Below, piece by piece: positions 42,414 through 51,252 of a stretch of 64,000 nt of DNA (position 1 is the first letter of the stretch; every line of letters begins with the position of its first letter). The stretch comes from Chloroflexota bacterium (GTDB lineage: Bacteria; Chloroflexota; Anaerolineae; Anaerolineales; Villigracilaceae): the NCBI GenBank assembly GCA_016213105.1, contig JACRBN010000016.1, forward strand, positions 310,001 through 374,000. The letters run 5' to 3'. A program made the translations under genes and the position numbers. Below the pieces are notes generated by a model that searched no databases, was not told where the DNA came from, and was given only the letters and a program-made list of their open reading frames with translations.

Positions 42414-43166
42414 ATGAAAACCCACCCAATGATTATCAGCCTGTTTGTGTTCGTCCTCCTGGTCAGCGCCTGCGCCCCACAGGCGGAAACGGCCACCCTG
42501 CCGCCCGAGCCCAGCCCCATACCCACCCCGACCGAAATATCCACCCCCACGCCCATGCCCACGGCCACTCCTCTCCAGCCCGTGCTCATGGTGGGAGGGG
42601 ATATCCCCTGCTATGCCGGCCCCGGGCCTGACTACGGGACCCTGGCCATGCTCAGCATCGGCATGAAAGCGGAGGTGCTGTCAAAAGACAGCACAGGCGC
42701 ATACTGGATCGTCCAATCCCCGCTCGGAAACGGTTCGTGCTGGACAGAAAGCCGCTACGCCACCATCATCGGTCAGGCGGAGGGTGTTCCCGTCCTGGCG
42801 GCAAATGCAGTGCCGACAAAGGCAATCAATTTACCCGATACGCCCAGGAGGTTCACTGCCACCACAACTTGCGTTGCCATTCGAGATAGCCGAGATTCAC
42901 GAGGTGTCCGAAGGGTGGGAGACAAACAAAACTTTTTTGTGTATCTCAGCTGGTCTAATATTAAAGAGGAGTCAGGTTATCGGCTTTACAGGGACAACAT
43001 TCTTTTGGTCGAACTAGAAATGGATACAAGTCAATATACAGATAATTTCATTATTGAAAAAAACAAAGCCATGTATGTTGTCTACACCCTGGAAGCATTT
43101 AATGATAATGGCGCATCACCAACCATCCAAACTACGGTGACTGCCAGTTTTCAACTTTGCAAGTGA
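42414..43166 (+). CDS. SH3-domain lipoprotein, copy 1
   Basis: 250 residues. Lipobox LLVSAC (Cys at about 19), then a Pro/Thr linker, an SH3-like domain with paired Cys (GGDIPCYAGPGPDYGTLAML, GNGSCWTESRYATI) and a C-terminal fibronectin-III-like domain (YLSWSNIKEESGYRLYR). Base composition changes inside the gene: the first 450 bp are GC-rich and the FN3 part is AT-rich. The start is the ATG 8 nt after GGAGAAG. It is followed 31 bp later by a paralogue. Function unknown, probably a surface protein. Confidence 0.78.
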   Translation: MKTHPMIISLFVFVLLVSACAPQAETATLPPEPSPIPTPTEISTPTPMPTATPLQPVLMVGGDIPCYAGPGPDYGTLAMLSIGMKAEVLSKDSTGAYWIVQSPLGNGSCWTESRYATIIGQAEGVPVLAANAVPTKAINLPDTPRRFTATTTCVAIRDSRDSRGVRRVGDKQNFFVYLSWSNIKEESGYRLYRDNILLVELEMDTSQYTDNFIIEKNKAMYVVYTLEAFNDNGASPTIQTTVTASFQLCK

Positions 43167-43197
43167 TGATGCCACATTCTCCTGCCACGAGACAACC

Positions 43198-43929
43198 ATG
43201 AAACAAAAAATCACCCCTTTCCTGTTCTTGACATTCAGTCTGATTATCTCCGCCTGCAGTCCAATCGCCACGCAAACGCAAATTCCACCCACCGGTACCA
43301 GTATCCCAGTCCAGGCACAGCCCACCTGGACGGCAACACCAACGGCCACGCCCACCCCTTTGCCCCTCCTCATTACAATCAATGAACAAGCCAATTGCTA
43401 CGGTGGCCCCGACAAAGATGGATATGCCCTGATAGCCGTATTTGAAAAAGGGGAGCAGGTGGACCTGGTCGGCAAGAATACCTCAGGCAAATATTGGATC
43501 GTGATTGACCATAAAAGTAATAAGGGTTGCTGGGTGGAAAGCCAATACACCGTTGCGCAGGGTGCAATCAATACAGTACCAATCCTGATACCTGCGCCGA
43601 CAGTATCATCAAGGCCAAGTCCTCCCGAAAATCTGGTGGTTTCGTTTAAGTGTACGAAGATTCATCATCAGGGAAGTTTGACAAGCTGGCAGACTTTTTT
43701 GACCACAATTACCATTACTTGGAGCGATACATCAAACAACGAGAAGGGTTTCGAAATAAGCAGAAATGGTAATCCGTGGAGGACATTCGAGGCAAATACC
43801 ACTCAAACCAGTGAGGATATTGAGTCAAAGATTGCAATGTACGGAGATATCAGTTATTCAGTTTTTGCATTCAATGACGCTGGAAAATCGCTGAGAGTTG
43901 AAAAGGTGCTCACATATCATTGTCCATAG
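43198..43929 (+). CDS. SH3-domain lipoprotein, copy 2
   Basis: 243 residues with the same domain order as the preceding gene: lipobox LIISAC, Pro/Thr-rich linker, SH3-like domain with the two Cys (ANCYGGPDKDGYALIAV, KGCWVESQYTV), and an FN3-like C-terminal domain (TITWSDTSNNEKGFEISRNG). The whole gene is AT-rich compared with its surroundings. A terminator follows. The tandem arrangement points to duplication with divergence. Confidence 0.78.
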   Translation: MKQKITPFLFLTFSLIISACSPIATQTQIPPTGTSIPVQAQPTWTATPTATPTPLPLLITINEQANCYGGPDKDGYALIAVFEKGEQVDLVGKNTSGKYWIVIDHKSNKGCWVESQYTVAQGAINTVPILIPAPTVSSRPSPPENLVVSFKCTKIHHQGSLTSWQTFLTTITITWSDTSNNEKGFEISRNGNPWRTFEANTTQTSEDIESKIAMYGDISYSVFAFNDAGKSLRVEKVLTYHCP

Positions 43930-43952
43930 GATACCCTGGGCAGTCAGAAAGG

Positions 43953-43988
43953 AACGTCCCGAAAATCGAAAGCCTTCCGGACGTTTTT
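43953..43988 (+). terminator. terminator after SH3 lipoprotein copy 2
   Basis: AACGTCC (43953-43959) and GGACGTT (43979-43985) followed by TTT; the loop is 19 nt. Confidence 0.6.
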
Positions 43989-44234
43989 CATCTGAGGTAA
44001 AACATAATTGGATGGAATTGCAATGCTGCCCTTTTCCTCAAATTTGGAACGGCCCCGGCCGTTTGTCACGCCATTCTGGTGACAGGCCGGGATTTCGATT
44101 CGTGGTTTAATCGAAATACTGGCTGATCCAGACAAAAAGAGACCCCAGCCCTACCTGGGATCTCATTTCTGTGGTGTCCCTTGCACCTACAAGGAAGTAA
44201 TCGTTTACAATGTGCTAATTGTATAGAACAATCC

Positions 44235-44263
44235 TTGGAGAGTCCAGCAAAAAAACTTATAAT
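44235..44263 (+). promoter_or_regulatory. promoter of the XRE/MmyB regulator gene
   Basis: TTGGAG (44235-44240), a 17-nt spacer containing seven A, and TATAAT (44258-44263). The start codon is 44 nt after the -10. Confidence 0.65.
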
Positions 44264-44307
44264 CGACTCGAAGATTTTTTACAGTCCCTGCAAGATCGAG
44301 CTTCGTT

Positions 44308-45201
44308 ATGGATAGAAAAGAATTCGGCAAACTGATCGCCGCCCTCCGCCAGGATATGGAGTGGACGCAATTCAACCTGGCAGAGTATGCCGGCATCGAC
44401 CTGGCCGTCATCAGCCAGATCGAGCGCGGGGCGAAAAAGCATTTCGAGCCGGGCCTGCTGGTCAAACTGGCCAACATCTTCCACCTGACCACGCTCGAAC
44501 GCAGGGAGTTTTTCTTCGCGGCCACCGGCGTCAGCGCGGAGCAGGTCGTACGCCAGCCCTCCGCGGCCCTGGCGACCGACACCCAGGACGCGGACAAAAC
44601 CCTCACCAAGATGATCCGCCTGGTGGAGCAATTGCGCGTCCCTGCCTTCCTGCTGGACGTGTACTCCGATGTGCTGGCGGTCAACGTCATGGCCGCCGCC
44701 TTCTTCCAGATCCCCGTCAGCATGTTCGAGACGGCGGAATCCACGTCCGGCGGCTACAATGCCATGCGCGTGATGTTCAGCAAGGAACTGGCCACCCGCT
44801 CGCGCATCACCGAAAACTGGGACGAGTACGCCGTGCGCAGCATGCGCTTCTTCCGCGAGGTGAGCCTGCGCTACCGCGCCAAGCCTTATTTCCAGTATCT
44901 GATCAAGGCCTTCCGCAATCCCGCCGAGTATCCGCTCTTCGACCGCTATTGGAAGCTGGTCTCCTCGGTCGAACAGGATCGGGAGGCCAACGTGGATCTG
45001 TTCTCGTATTCGCACGCCGACTTTGGCCGCCTGAACTATGCCACAGCCACCACTGTTTCGCTGACGTTGTACGGCGAGCTGCTGTTGAATCAATACCTGC
45101 CCATCGACGACCACACCAGTCGGATCTTCGAGCAACTCTCAGCCCAATGCGGACAGGGCGTGCTGCGCCTGGCTCCCTGGCCCAATAAACCCATGTCATG
45201 A
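44308..45201 (+). CDS. XRE-type regulator with MmyB-like ligand domain
   Basis: 297 residues. The HTH (about 5-62) reads LRQDMEWTQFNLAEYAGIDLAVISQIERG. The C-terminal 200 residues match the MmyB-like ligand-binding region: PAFLLDVYSDVLAVNVMAAAFF and the closing YGELLLNQYLPIDDHTSRIF. In actinobacteria MmyB-like proteins bind fatty-acid ligands; the ligand here is unknown. The next gene follows after 13 nt. Confidence 0.85.
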   Translation: MDRKEFGKLIAALRQDMEWTQFNLAEYAGIDLAVISQIERGAKKHFEPGLLVKLANIFHLTTLERREFFFAATGVSAEQVVRQPSAALATDTQDADKTLTKMIRLVEQLRVPAFLLDVYSDVLAVNVMAAAFFQIPVSMFETAESTSGGYNAMRVMFSKELATRSRITENWDEYAVRSMRFFREVSLRYRAKPYFQYLIKAFRNPAEYPLFDRYWKLVSSVEQDREANVDLFSYSHADFGRLNYATATTVSLTLYGELLLNQYLPIDDHTSRIFEQLSAQCGQGVLRLAPWPNKPMS

Positions 45202-45214
45202 GTACGGAGGTAAC

Positions 45215-45703
45215 ATGAAAATCGAAAGCCTGGTGCAGGATTTTCTCGCCCAAAAGAAGATCGCCGTTGTGGGAGTTTCGGATAAGCGCGACACCGGCTG
45301 CAACCTGAACTATCGCAAGTTCAAGGAGAACGGTTATCAAGTCTATGCCGTCAACCCGCGCATCACCTCGTTCGACGGCGACCCGTGCTACCCGGACCTC
45401 AAATCCCTGCCCGAAGCCCCGGACGCGGTCTTCATCCTGGCCAGCCCCAGGGTGACCGAGCAGATCGTCCAGCAATGCGTGGATCTGGGCGTCAAGCGCG
45501 TCTGGATGCACTGCATGATGGGCACCAAGCCCGGGCTCGCGCAGGGCATGACCAGCGTCTCACAAAGCGCCGTCGACATGTGCAAGGTCAACGGCATCAC
45601 GGTCATCCCCGGCTCGTGCCCCAACCAATTCCTCAAACCCGACTTCGGCCACGGCATGATGCGGAGCCTGTGGGGCCTGTTCGGCTTCATGAAAGTGAGC
45701 TGA
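45215..45703 (+). CDS. CoA-binding (YccU-like) protein
   Basis: 162 residues of the CoA_binding_2 Rossmann fold: KKIAVVGVSDKRDTGCNLNYR, YQVYAVNPRITSFDG and APDAVFILASPRVTEQIV. The fold is the same as the N domain of succinyl-CoA synthetase alpha. No catalytic domain is present. It lies 13 nt after the XRE/MmyB gene with GGAGG, so they are probably co-transcribed; a CoA-ester sensing role is possible. Confidence 0.87.
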   Translation: MKIESLVQDFLAQKKIAVVGVSDKRDTGCNLNYRKFKENGYQVYAVNPRITSFDGDPCYPDLKSLPEAPDAVFILASPRVTEQIVQQCVDLGVKRVWMHCMMGTKPGLAQGMTSVSQSAVDMCKVNGITVIPGSCPNQFLKPDFGHGMMRSLWGLFGFMKVS

Positions 45704-45810
45704 TCGCGGCCCGGGTTCGGAGCCAGATCTAAAACCCAAAATTTGTTTCAATATACCCTTGCAGCCTGAACCTGCAAAGGTCATTTCACCCCCTTTAATA
45801 CGGAGTAGCA

Positions 45811-46215
45811 ATGCCTACAATCAAAGCCATCAATCACGTTGCCGTCGTCGTCGAGGATATGGACGCCTCCCTCAGCTTCTGGCGCGACGCCCTGGGGATC
45901 GAACTGCACGAAATGCGCGACGTCCCCGCCGAGCAATCCCGGGTCGCCTTCCTGCCCCTGGCCGGCGCGGAAGTGGAACTGGTCATGCCCACCACCGAAG
46001 ACTCGGGCATCGCCAAATACCTCGCCAAGCGCGGCCCCGGCATGCATCACATCTGCCTCGAAGTGGACGACATCGAGGGCATGCTGGCGCAGCTGCGCGC
46101 GAAGAACATCCGCCTGATCAACGAGGAGCCCCGCACAGGCGCGGACGGCAGGAAATACGCCTTTGTCCACCCGCAGGCCAGCGGCGGCGTGCTGGTGGAA
46201 CTGTACCAACTCTAG
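45811..46215 (+). CDS. mce: methylmalonyl-CoA epimerase
   Basis: 134 residues of the VOC fold. The first half has INHVAVVVEDMDASLSFWRD, the second GPGMHHICLEVDDIEGML, with the family metal ligands His and Glu (closing LVELYQL). It interconverts the methylmalonyl-CoA stereoisomers in propionate metabolism. The mutase is not in this window. It is a single gene with its own terminator-like hairpin at 46240. Confidence 0.88.
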   Translation: MPTIKAINHVAVVVEDMDASLSFWRDALGIELHEMRDVPAEQSRVAFLPLAGAEVELVMPTTEDSGIAKYLAKRGPGMHHICLEVDDIEGMLAQLRAKNIRLINEEPRTGADGRKYAFVHPQASGGVLVELYQL

Positions 46216-46239
46216 CCCCCAACACGGATACAAATCACT

Positions 46240-46278
46240 CCAGCACTTCGAAACCCGTTTGAGTTTTCGAAGTGCTGG
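46240..46278. terminator. hairpin after mce
   Basis: CCAGCACTTCGAAA (46240-46253) and TTTTCGAAGTGCTGG (46264-46278). There is no T-run after the stem, so Rho-independent action is doubtful; it may be a repeat. Confidence 0.55.
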
Positions 46279-46304
46279 AAGGCAATACACGGGGGCTTTT
46301 GTGG

Positions 46305-46310
46305 TTTAAT
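46305..46310 (+). promoter_or_regulatory. -10 box 7 nt before tilS
   Basis: TTTAAT is separated by 7 nt from the ATG at 46318, with no Shine-Dalgarno sequence. A leaderless tilS mRNA is likely. Confidence 0.45.
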
Positions 46311-46317
46311 AGGCCCC

Positions 46318-47760
46318 ATGCTTGATAACATGGAATCCATCCTACGCGACCAATGTGGACTTGTCCGGGACAGGCCGGTCATTGTCGGTGTATCGGGCGG
46401 ACCCGACAGCCTGTGCCTGATGGAGGCCATCCGCCAGGCGGGGTATTCGCTGGTGGTGGCGCATTTCAATCACCGCCTGCGCGCCGAATCAGACAGTGAA
46501 GCGACCATGGTCGAACAGACCGCCGCCCGCCTGATGACCGCCTCCATCGTCGATGGCGGGGACGTGCGCGGCTATGCCGCGGAACATGGCATGTCGCTCG
46601 AAGAAGCGGCCCGTCACATGCGCTACACCTTCCTGTTCGAGCAGGCGCGACGGCTGAATGCCCAGGCCGTGGCGGTCGGTCACACCGCCGACGACCAGGT
46701 GGAGACCGTGTTGATGCATTTCCTGCGCGGCGCCGGCCTGACCGGTCTCAAGGGCATGTCGATGCGCACCATCCTGCCCGCCTTCGATACGCACATCCCC
46801 ATCGTCCGTCCGCTGCTCGACATCTGGCGGGAGGAGACTGTGATCTACTGCGCGGCCAACAGCCTGCGCCCCAATTACGATCCCAGCAATGACTCGCTCA
46901 ATTTCACGCGCAACCGCGTGCGCAATTTGCTCATCCCCACCCTGGAGACCTACAATCCAAGATTCCGCGAGGCCGTCTGGCGTTCGACGCAAAGCCTGAA
47001 GGCCGACCATGCCCTCCTGCGCGAAACCCTCGACACGGCCTGGAAGGAGTGCGTGACGGAGATATCGCCTGCGGTGATCACGTTCGATGCGGATCTTCTG
47101 AAGGCGCATTCGGCGGGCTTCCAGCGCAACCTGATGCGCCGCGCGGTCGAGGCCCTGCGGCCCGGGCAGGAGGTTACGTTCGCCATGCTCGAACGCGCCG
47201 CCCGCTTTATCAACCACTCCAGCGCCACCCGCACCGACCTGGCGGCCGGGTTGAGCCTGTTCCGCGAGGGAGGCGGCTTCTACCTGTCCACGCCCGGCGC
47301 CGACCTGACCTTCGACAAGTGGCCGCAAATGCCCGACGAATCCGATGCCATTCCCGTGTCCATCCCCGGCAGCTTGGAACTTTCGGGAGGCTGGCGTTTT
47401 TCGAGCGAGATGTGGCGGCTCACCGCCCTCGCCTACGAACAGGCCGAACATAACGCGGACAACTTCCAGGTCTGGCTGGATGCGGAGCAACTGCCCAGGC
47501 CGCTGGAATTGCGCATGCGCAGCGCAGGCGACCGCTACAAGCCGCTCGGTATGGACGGACATTCGCAGAAGGTATCCGATTTTCTTGTCAACGAAAAGAT
47601 GCCGCGGCGGGTGCGCGACCGCTGGCCGTTGTTGTGTTCGGGCGAAACGGTGGTGTGGATTCCCGGCTACCGCCCCGCGCACCTCTACCGCCTGACCCCC
47701 GCCACGCGCGACGTCGCCTATTTTTCCCTGACCCGCCCGCCCGACAAGCCGTCGGGTTGA
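46318..47760 (+). CDS. tilS: tRNA(Ile)-lysidine synthetase
   Basis: 480 residues. The PP-loop ATPase motif is VGVSGGPDSLCLM at about 22-34, followed by VVAHFNHRLR and the GHTADDQVETVLM region of the catalytic domain; the C-terminal TilS domain ends with DFLVNEKMPRRVRDRWPLLCSGE. It modifies C34 of tRNA-Ile to lysidine so that it reads AUA codons, an essential function. Leaderless start inferred from the -10 box 7 nt upstream. It ends in a strong terminator. Confidence 0.95.
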   Translation: MLDNMESILRDQCGLVRDRPVIVGVSGGPDSLCLMEAIRQAGYSLVVAHFNHRLRAESDSEATMVEQTAARLMTASIVDGGDVRGYAAEHGMSLEEAARHMRYTFLFEQARRLNAQAVAVGHTADDQVETVLMHFLRGAGLTGLKGMSMRTILPAFDTHIPIVRPLLDIWREETVIYCAANSLRPNYDPSNDSLNFTRNRVRNLLIPTLETYNPRFREAVWRSTQSLKADHALLRETLDTAWKECVTEISPAVITFDADLLKAHSAGFQRNLMRRAVEALRPGQEVTFAMLERAARFINHSSATRTDLAAGLSLFREGGGFYLSTPGADLTFDKWPQMPDESDAIPVSIPGSLELSGGWRFSSEMWRLTALAYEQAEHNADNFQVWLDAEQLPRPLELRMRSAGDRYKPLGMDGHSQKVSDFLVNEKMPRRVRDRWPLLCSGETVVWIPGYRPAHLYRLTPATRDVAYFSLTRPPDKPSG

Positions 47761-47778
47761 GCAGGTCCCTGCCATGAA

Positions 47779-47818
47779 ACAGGCCAGCCCTTGATTCGGC
47801 TGGCCTGTCTGTTTTATT
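47779..47818. terminator. bidirectional terminator between tilS and the recombinase-like gene
   Basis: ACAGGCCAGCC (47779-47789) and GGCTGGCCTGT (47798-47808), then GTTTTATTT. It overlaps the stop region of the minus-strand gene. Confidence 0.88.
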
Positions 47819-48716
47819 TGATTTCGTTGTTCAACTGGCGCAACTTGAGGTTGATCTCACGCCATTGGATCTTGGAGACGCCCATCTTCTGGCGGATCTT
47901 ATCCGGTTCCAGGCCGGACTGATAATCGCGCAGGGCGCAGGTCCAGCGGCACATGTCGAAGGACAGGTGCTTCGAACCCAGGCCCGCCTCCTCGCCGATG
48001 TCTTCGAGCAGGTATTCGAGGCGGCGCGGCGACCAGGGGAAGAGCTGATCCACGACCGGGTACTGGCTGAGGTACTCCTTGTAGGCGGGCGTCCAGTCGT
48101 CGGCCAGGGCCAGCTTGCGTTCCTTGTAGCGGTTGGCCGGGCTGGCATAACGGATGAACACCTGCGGCCCGGAGGCCACCTCCAGGTCGATGTGGTTGAG
48201 GTGGATGCCCAGGCACTCGCTCTTTTTGATGCCCGTGGTGAGCAGCAGGTAGGCCAGGGTATACGGACGCGCATCGGGTTTGCGTTCGCGGCGGGAACGG
48301 TCGGCCGCCAGCAGCACCGCCTGGACCTCCTCCTCGGTCAGCACCTGCGGCAGCGGGCTGATGGCCGAACGCTGCAGCACCTTCTCGGCGGGATCGATCA
48401 GGATCGCGCCATGCTGGTGCAGCCAGCGGAAGAAGGACTTGGTTGAGGTGATGCGCCGCGCCAGCGTCTTGGGGCTGCATGGGACGGCGCGCAGTTTCTC
48501 CATCCATTCGAAGAAACGGTTGAGGTCGTTGGTGGTGATGGCGCCGATGGTCGTATCGGGCGCGAGGAAATCCGTCAACAAACGCACATCCGACAGGAAG
48601 GCTTTGACGGTATTGGGCGAACGGCCCTGGTCGTTCAGGTACATTTCCCAGCCTTTCAGGGCGGGAACCAGGGTGGTTTGGGAGTTAATATAAGCAAGAT
48701 CGACTGATTGGCTCAT
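47814..48716 (-). CDS. tyrosine-recombinase-fold protein lacking catalytic residues
   Basis: 300 residues with an N-terminal SAM-like core-binding domain (about 15-105) and a C-terminal catalytic fold. The active-site pattern R-H-x-x-R-H-Y is broken: box I reads TTGIKKSECL (Lys for Arg), box II keeps Arg257 but has Asp and Trp in place of the His positions (SFDMCRWTC), and the final helix has MGVSKIQWREI with no Tyr. A role as a sequence-specific DNA-binding protein is likely; recombination is not. The gene is complete, has a near-consensus promoter and an AAGGAGG site, so it is probably maintained by selection. Confidence 0.85.
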   Translation of the reverse strand: MSQSVDLAYINSQTTLVPALKGWEMYLNDQGRSPNTVKAFLSDVRLLTDFLAPDTTIGAITTNDLNRFFEWMEKLRAVPCSPKTLARRITSTKSFFRWLHQHGAILIDPAEKVLQRSAISPLPQVLTEEEVQAVLLAADRSRRERKPDARPYTLAYLLLTTGIKKSECLGIHLNHIDLEVASGPQVFIRYASPANRYKERKLALADDWTPAYKEYLSQYPVVDQLFPWSPRRLEYLLEDIGEEAGLGSKHLSFDMCRWTCALRDYQSGLEPDKIRQKMGVSKIQWREINLKLRQLNNEIK

Positions 48717-48755
48717 GGAGCCTCCTTACATGGGAAGCGCGTGCTCTTTTCGTAT

Positions 48756-48784
48756 AGTTTAGCGAAAAAGCGGACATGTGTCAA
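48756..48784 (-). promoter_or_regulatory. promoter of the recombinase-like gene
   Basis: On the minus strand TTGACA (48784-48779) is separated by 17 nt from TAAACT (48761-48756). CGTATAG at 48751-48757 and CTATACG at 48797-48803 flank it symmetrically and may be an operator. Confidence 0.5.
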
Positions 48785-48897
48785 CCACGTATTTGGCTAT
48801 ACGCTCACCCTATCCATGACGCGGGATGGACCCGTAACTTTATCTGAGATAGGCAGATTGCCACTCCGCCCCACGCGGTCTCTCCCCCACTGCAAGG

Positions 48898-50397
48898 CTA
48901 ATGCGATAATTCCTCCGGTCGAAAACATGAATTGTAATCGTACCCAAGGATCAAACGATAGGGAACGGGACTGTTCGGGTCGGGCATGGAAAGCTGGTTG
49001 GCCGTGTCCAAAAGTCCCAGCGCGTTCAATATGATGGTGCGCTCGTTGGGATCCTGACCCATGGTGTAATCCACCAATACCGAGGCGCCGTAATCCTGGC
49101 TGTCCGCGGCGGAGATGCTGGTGTCATAGCCCATGTAATTCAGGTTCGAGGCGGCCAGCAATTCCTGGCTGGCGACGGCGGTGCCGTTTTGCACTTCGAT
49201 CTTAATCGCCTCGCGCACCACCGCGATCTGTGAAAGCGTGGTGGCTTCGATCATCAACTGCTGGAGCGCCTTCTCATCCGGCAGCAGCACGGATGCGCCG
49301 CCGGGCGTCATCCACGAGGAGACGTAGGGCGGGCGGATGTAATATCCGCGGATGTCGGCGTTGGTCATGCGCGGAGCATACGGCGCCAGTTTGAGCAGGT
49401 CGGTCAGGCCCAGGTCGGTGACGACCAGGCTGGAGAAATCGTTGTACAGTTGCGGGATCTTGCTGAGGGTGTCGGTGCGCAGGGCCTGGTCGAAGATGGC
49501 GCGCAGCACCTCCTGCTGGCGGCGACCGCGGTCGAAGTCGCTGGACTTGGAGCGCGAACGCGCATACCACAACGCCAGGTCGCCGTCCATGTGGACGAAG
49601 CCCGGGCCGACGGTGTACATCCACCAGTTATCCTCGTTGTAGGGATCGTAGGAGGGATCGATCAGCCGCCAGTCGGTATAGGCGCAGCCCACGGGCACGT
49701 CCACGCCGCCCAGGGTGTCGACCATGCTGCGGAAGCCGTCGAACTCGACCATGGCCGTGTGATCGATGCGGATGCCGAGATTGTACGCAATCGTGTCCTT
49801 GAGCAGGCCGGGCCCGCCGCCCGCATATCCCGTCAGTTCGCCGCTTTGGTAGGCGGTGTTGATGCGCTGCATCCCGACCGTGGGGATGTAGATCCACAGG
49901 TCGCGCGGGATGGAGATGAGCGAAACCTGCCCCTCCCTGGGCCACAGGATGGCGATGACCAGCGTGTCGGTGCGATAGGAGGAGCCTGGGCGTTTGTCCG
50001 AGCCGATCAAAAGGAAGTTGACCGTCTCATTGTCGGTCAGCGGCGGCAGGGCGGTCGGTTGAAGGTTGGGGTCGGGAGTGGGCGGGGCCACCGAGGTCGG
50101 GAAGAGCAGGTTCAGGTCGACCGTCGGCGTGGCATCCACGGGCGGGACGGGGGTGGCCGAGGCGGTCGCCGTGGGCAGGATCTGGATCACGTCGTAGGGG
50201 GTGGGCGTAAACAGCGAGGGCTGGAACGGCGTCGGCGTGGGCGAGGCGTCCGCCGCCACCGTCACCAGGATGAACGGCAGGGACTGGGCGGCGGCCGGGG
50301 CGGGCGCAGGGGGCGCGGCGCAACCCGTCAGGCTGGATACCGTTACGATGACGGCCAGCAGGCTGAGGGTCAGGCGGAGAAGGCGGGACTTCTTCAT
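48898..50397 (-). CDS. LytR-CpsA-Psr (LCP) family protein
   Basis: 499 residues. An N-terminal signal/anchor with lipobox-like LTGCAA is followed by a long Pro/Thr linker (to about 125) and the LCP domain (about 125-330), with LLIGSDKRPGSSYRTDTLVI, LISIPRDLWIYIPTVGMQRIN and YARSRSKSSDFDRGRRQQEVL, all Arg/Asp residues for pyrophosphate-lipid binding present. A LytR_C-like domain follows (EVQNGTAVASQELL). LCP enzymes attach glycopolymers to peptidoglycan. It is the last gene of an operon with a LysM protein and a kinase-like protein. Confidence 0.92.
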   Translation of the reverse strand: MKKSRLLRLTLSLLAVIVTVSSLTGCAAPPAPAPAAAQSLPFILVTVAADASPTPTPFQPSLFTPTPYDVIQILPTATASATPVPPVDATPTVDLNLLFPTSVAPPTPDPNLQPTALPPLTDNETVNFLLIGSDKRPGSSYRTDTLVIAILWPREGQVSLISIPRDLWIYIPTVGMQRINTAYQSGELTGYAGGGPGLLKDTIAYNLGIRIDHTAMVEFDGFRSMVDTLGGVDVPVGCAYTDWRLIDPSYDPYNEDNWWMYTVGPGFVHMDGDLALWYARSRSKSSDFDRGRRQQEVLRAIFDQALRTDTLSKIPQLYNDFSSLVVTDLGLTDLLKLAPYAPRMTNADIRGYYIRPPYVSSWMTPGGASVLLPDEKALQQLMIEATTLSQIAVVREAIKIEVQNGTAVASQELLAASNLNYMGYDTSISAADSQDYGASVLVDYTMGQDPNERTIILNALGLLDTANQLSMPDPNSPVPYRLILGYDYNSCFRPEELSH

Positions 50398-50436
50398 GTG
50401 GAGGACGCAGGCACTTCCAAATCCCCCGTGCAGGGA

Positions 50437-51252
50437 TTACGGGAAGGCCGTAATCGTGGGCACGGGCGGGTCGGTGGCGGGAGGTTCCGTGGGAGGCGCG
50501 AGTGTGGGCGAAGGCGGCGGTTCGGCGGTGGGCGGCGTGACAGGCGTCTCAGTCAACGGATCGGTCGGGAAGGGCGTGATGGGCGTGGGCGTGAAGAAAT
50601 CTGGGATCAGGGTGACGCCCGGCGTGGGGGTCGGGACGGCCGTGCGGGGAGTCACGTTGGGCACCCATAGCAATTGCCCCACCCGAATGGAGGTGGAGAA
50701 GCCCAGGCAGTTCCCCTGCTGGAGCATGGGCACGCTCGTCCCATACACCACAGAGATGCGATAAAGCGTATCGCCCGGTTGAACCCAATAGCGCACCCAG
50801 CCCCGCGGAACACCGCAATTCACGGGGGTGTTGACGGGGGTAAACAAGGCCAGGGGATTATTCGGAACGAAAAGCGTGGAGCCTGCCACCAGCGATTCGC
50901 TCAACAGGCAGTTGGCCTGGATGAGCGCATCGGACGTGGTGCTGTAACGGGCCGCCAGGCTGGCCAGGGTATCGCCGGGCAGGACGGGAACGCCGATCCA
51001 GTTCGCGGGCGGGTTGCAGGCGGGCGGGGGCGGCGGGGTGTTCGTGAGGGTGGGCAGCGCAGTGGGCAGGAGCGGCGCGTTCGACGTGTGGGTCGCGGTC
51101 AGGAAGACCGGCAGGGTCGGCAGGTTTTCGGTGGAGGCCACCTGCGGCTGGGTGAAACTCTCGGACATGGCCAGGGAAAATCCCCCGATGACCAGCCCAA
51201 TCGAGATCAGCCCGATCAACACAGCCATGCCGAGCTGGCGCAAGGCCTGCAT
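50437..51252 (-). CDS. membrane-anchored protein with two LysM domains
   Basis: 271 residues. An N-terminal transmembrane anchor (about 8-30) is followed by a Pro/Thr linker, LysM 1 (VLPGDTLASLAARYSTTSDALIQ), LysM 2 (VQPGDTLYRISVVYGTS, ending VGQLLWVPNV), and a second long Thr-Pro tail. LysM domains bind peptidoglycan glycan strands. It begins at the base next to the stop of the kinase-like gene and precedes the LCP gene, so this looks like an envelope-building unit. Confidence 0.88.
   Translation of the reverse strand: MQALRQLGMAVLIGLISIGLVIGGFSLAMSESFTQPQVASTENLPTLPVFLTATHTSNAPLLPTALPTLTNTPPPPPACNPPANWIGVPVLPGDTLASLAARYSTTSDALIQANCLLSESLVAGSTLFVPNNPLALFTPVNTPVNCGVPRGWVRYWVQPGDTLYRISVVYGTSVPMLQQGNCLGFSTSIRVGQLLWVPNVTPRTAVPTPTPGVTLIPDFFTPTPITPFPTDPLTETPVTPPTAEPPPSPTLAPPTEPPATDPPVPTITAFP

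Larger units (their letters stand above)
43930..44307. other. intergenic region with three hairpins
   Basis: 378 bp without a coding region. It holds the terminator at 43953, a long imperfect stem at 44054-44091 (CCCGGCC...GTCAC with GTGAC...GGCCGGG), a third stem GAGACCCCAG/CTGGGATCTC at 44139-44164, and the promoter at 44235. No tRNA was found. Confidence 0.6.
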
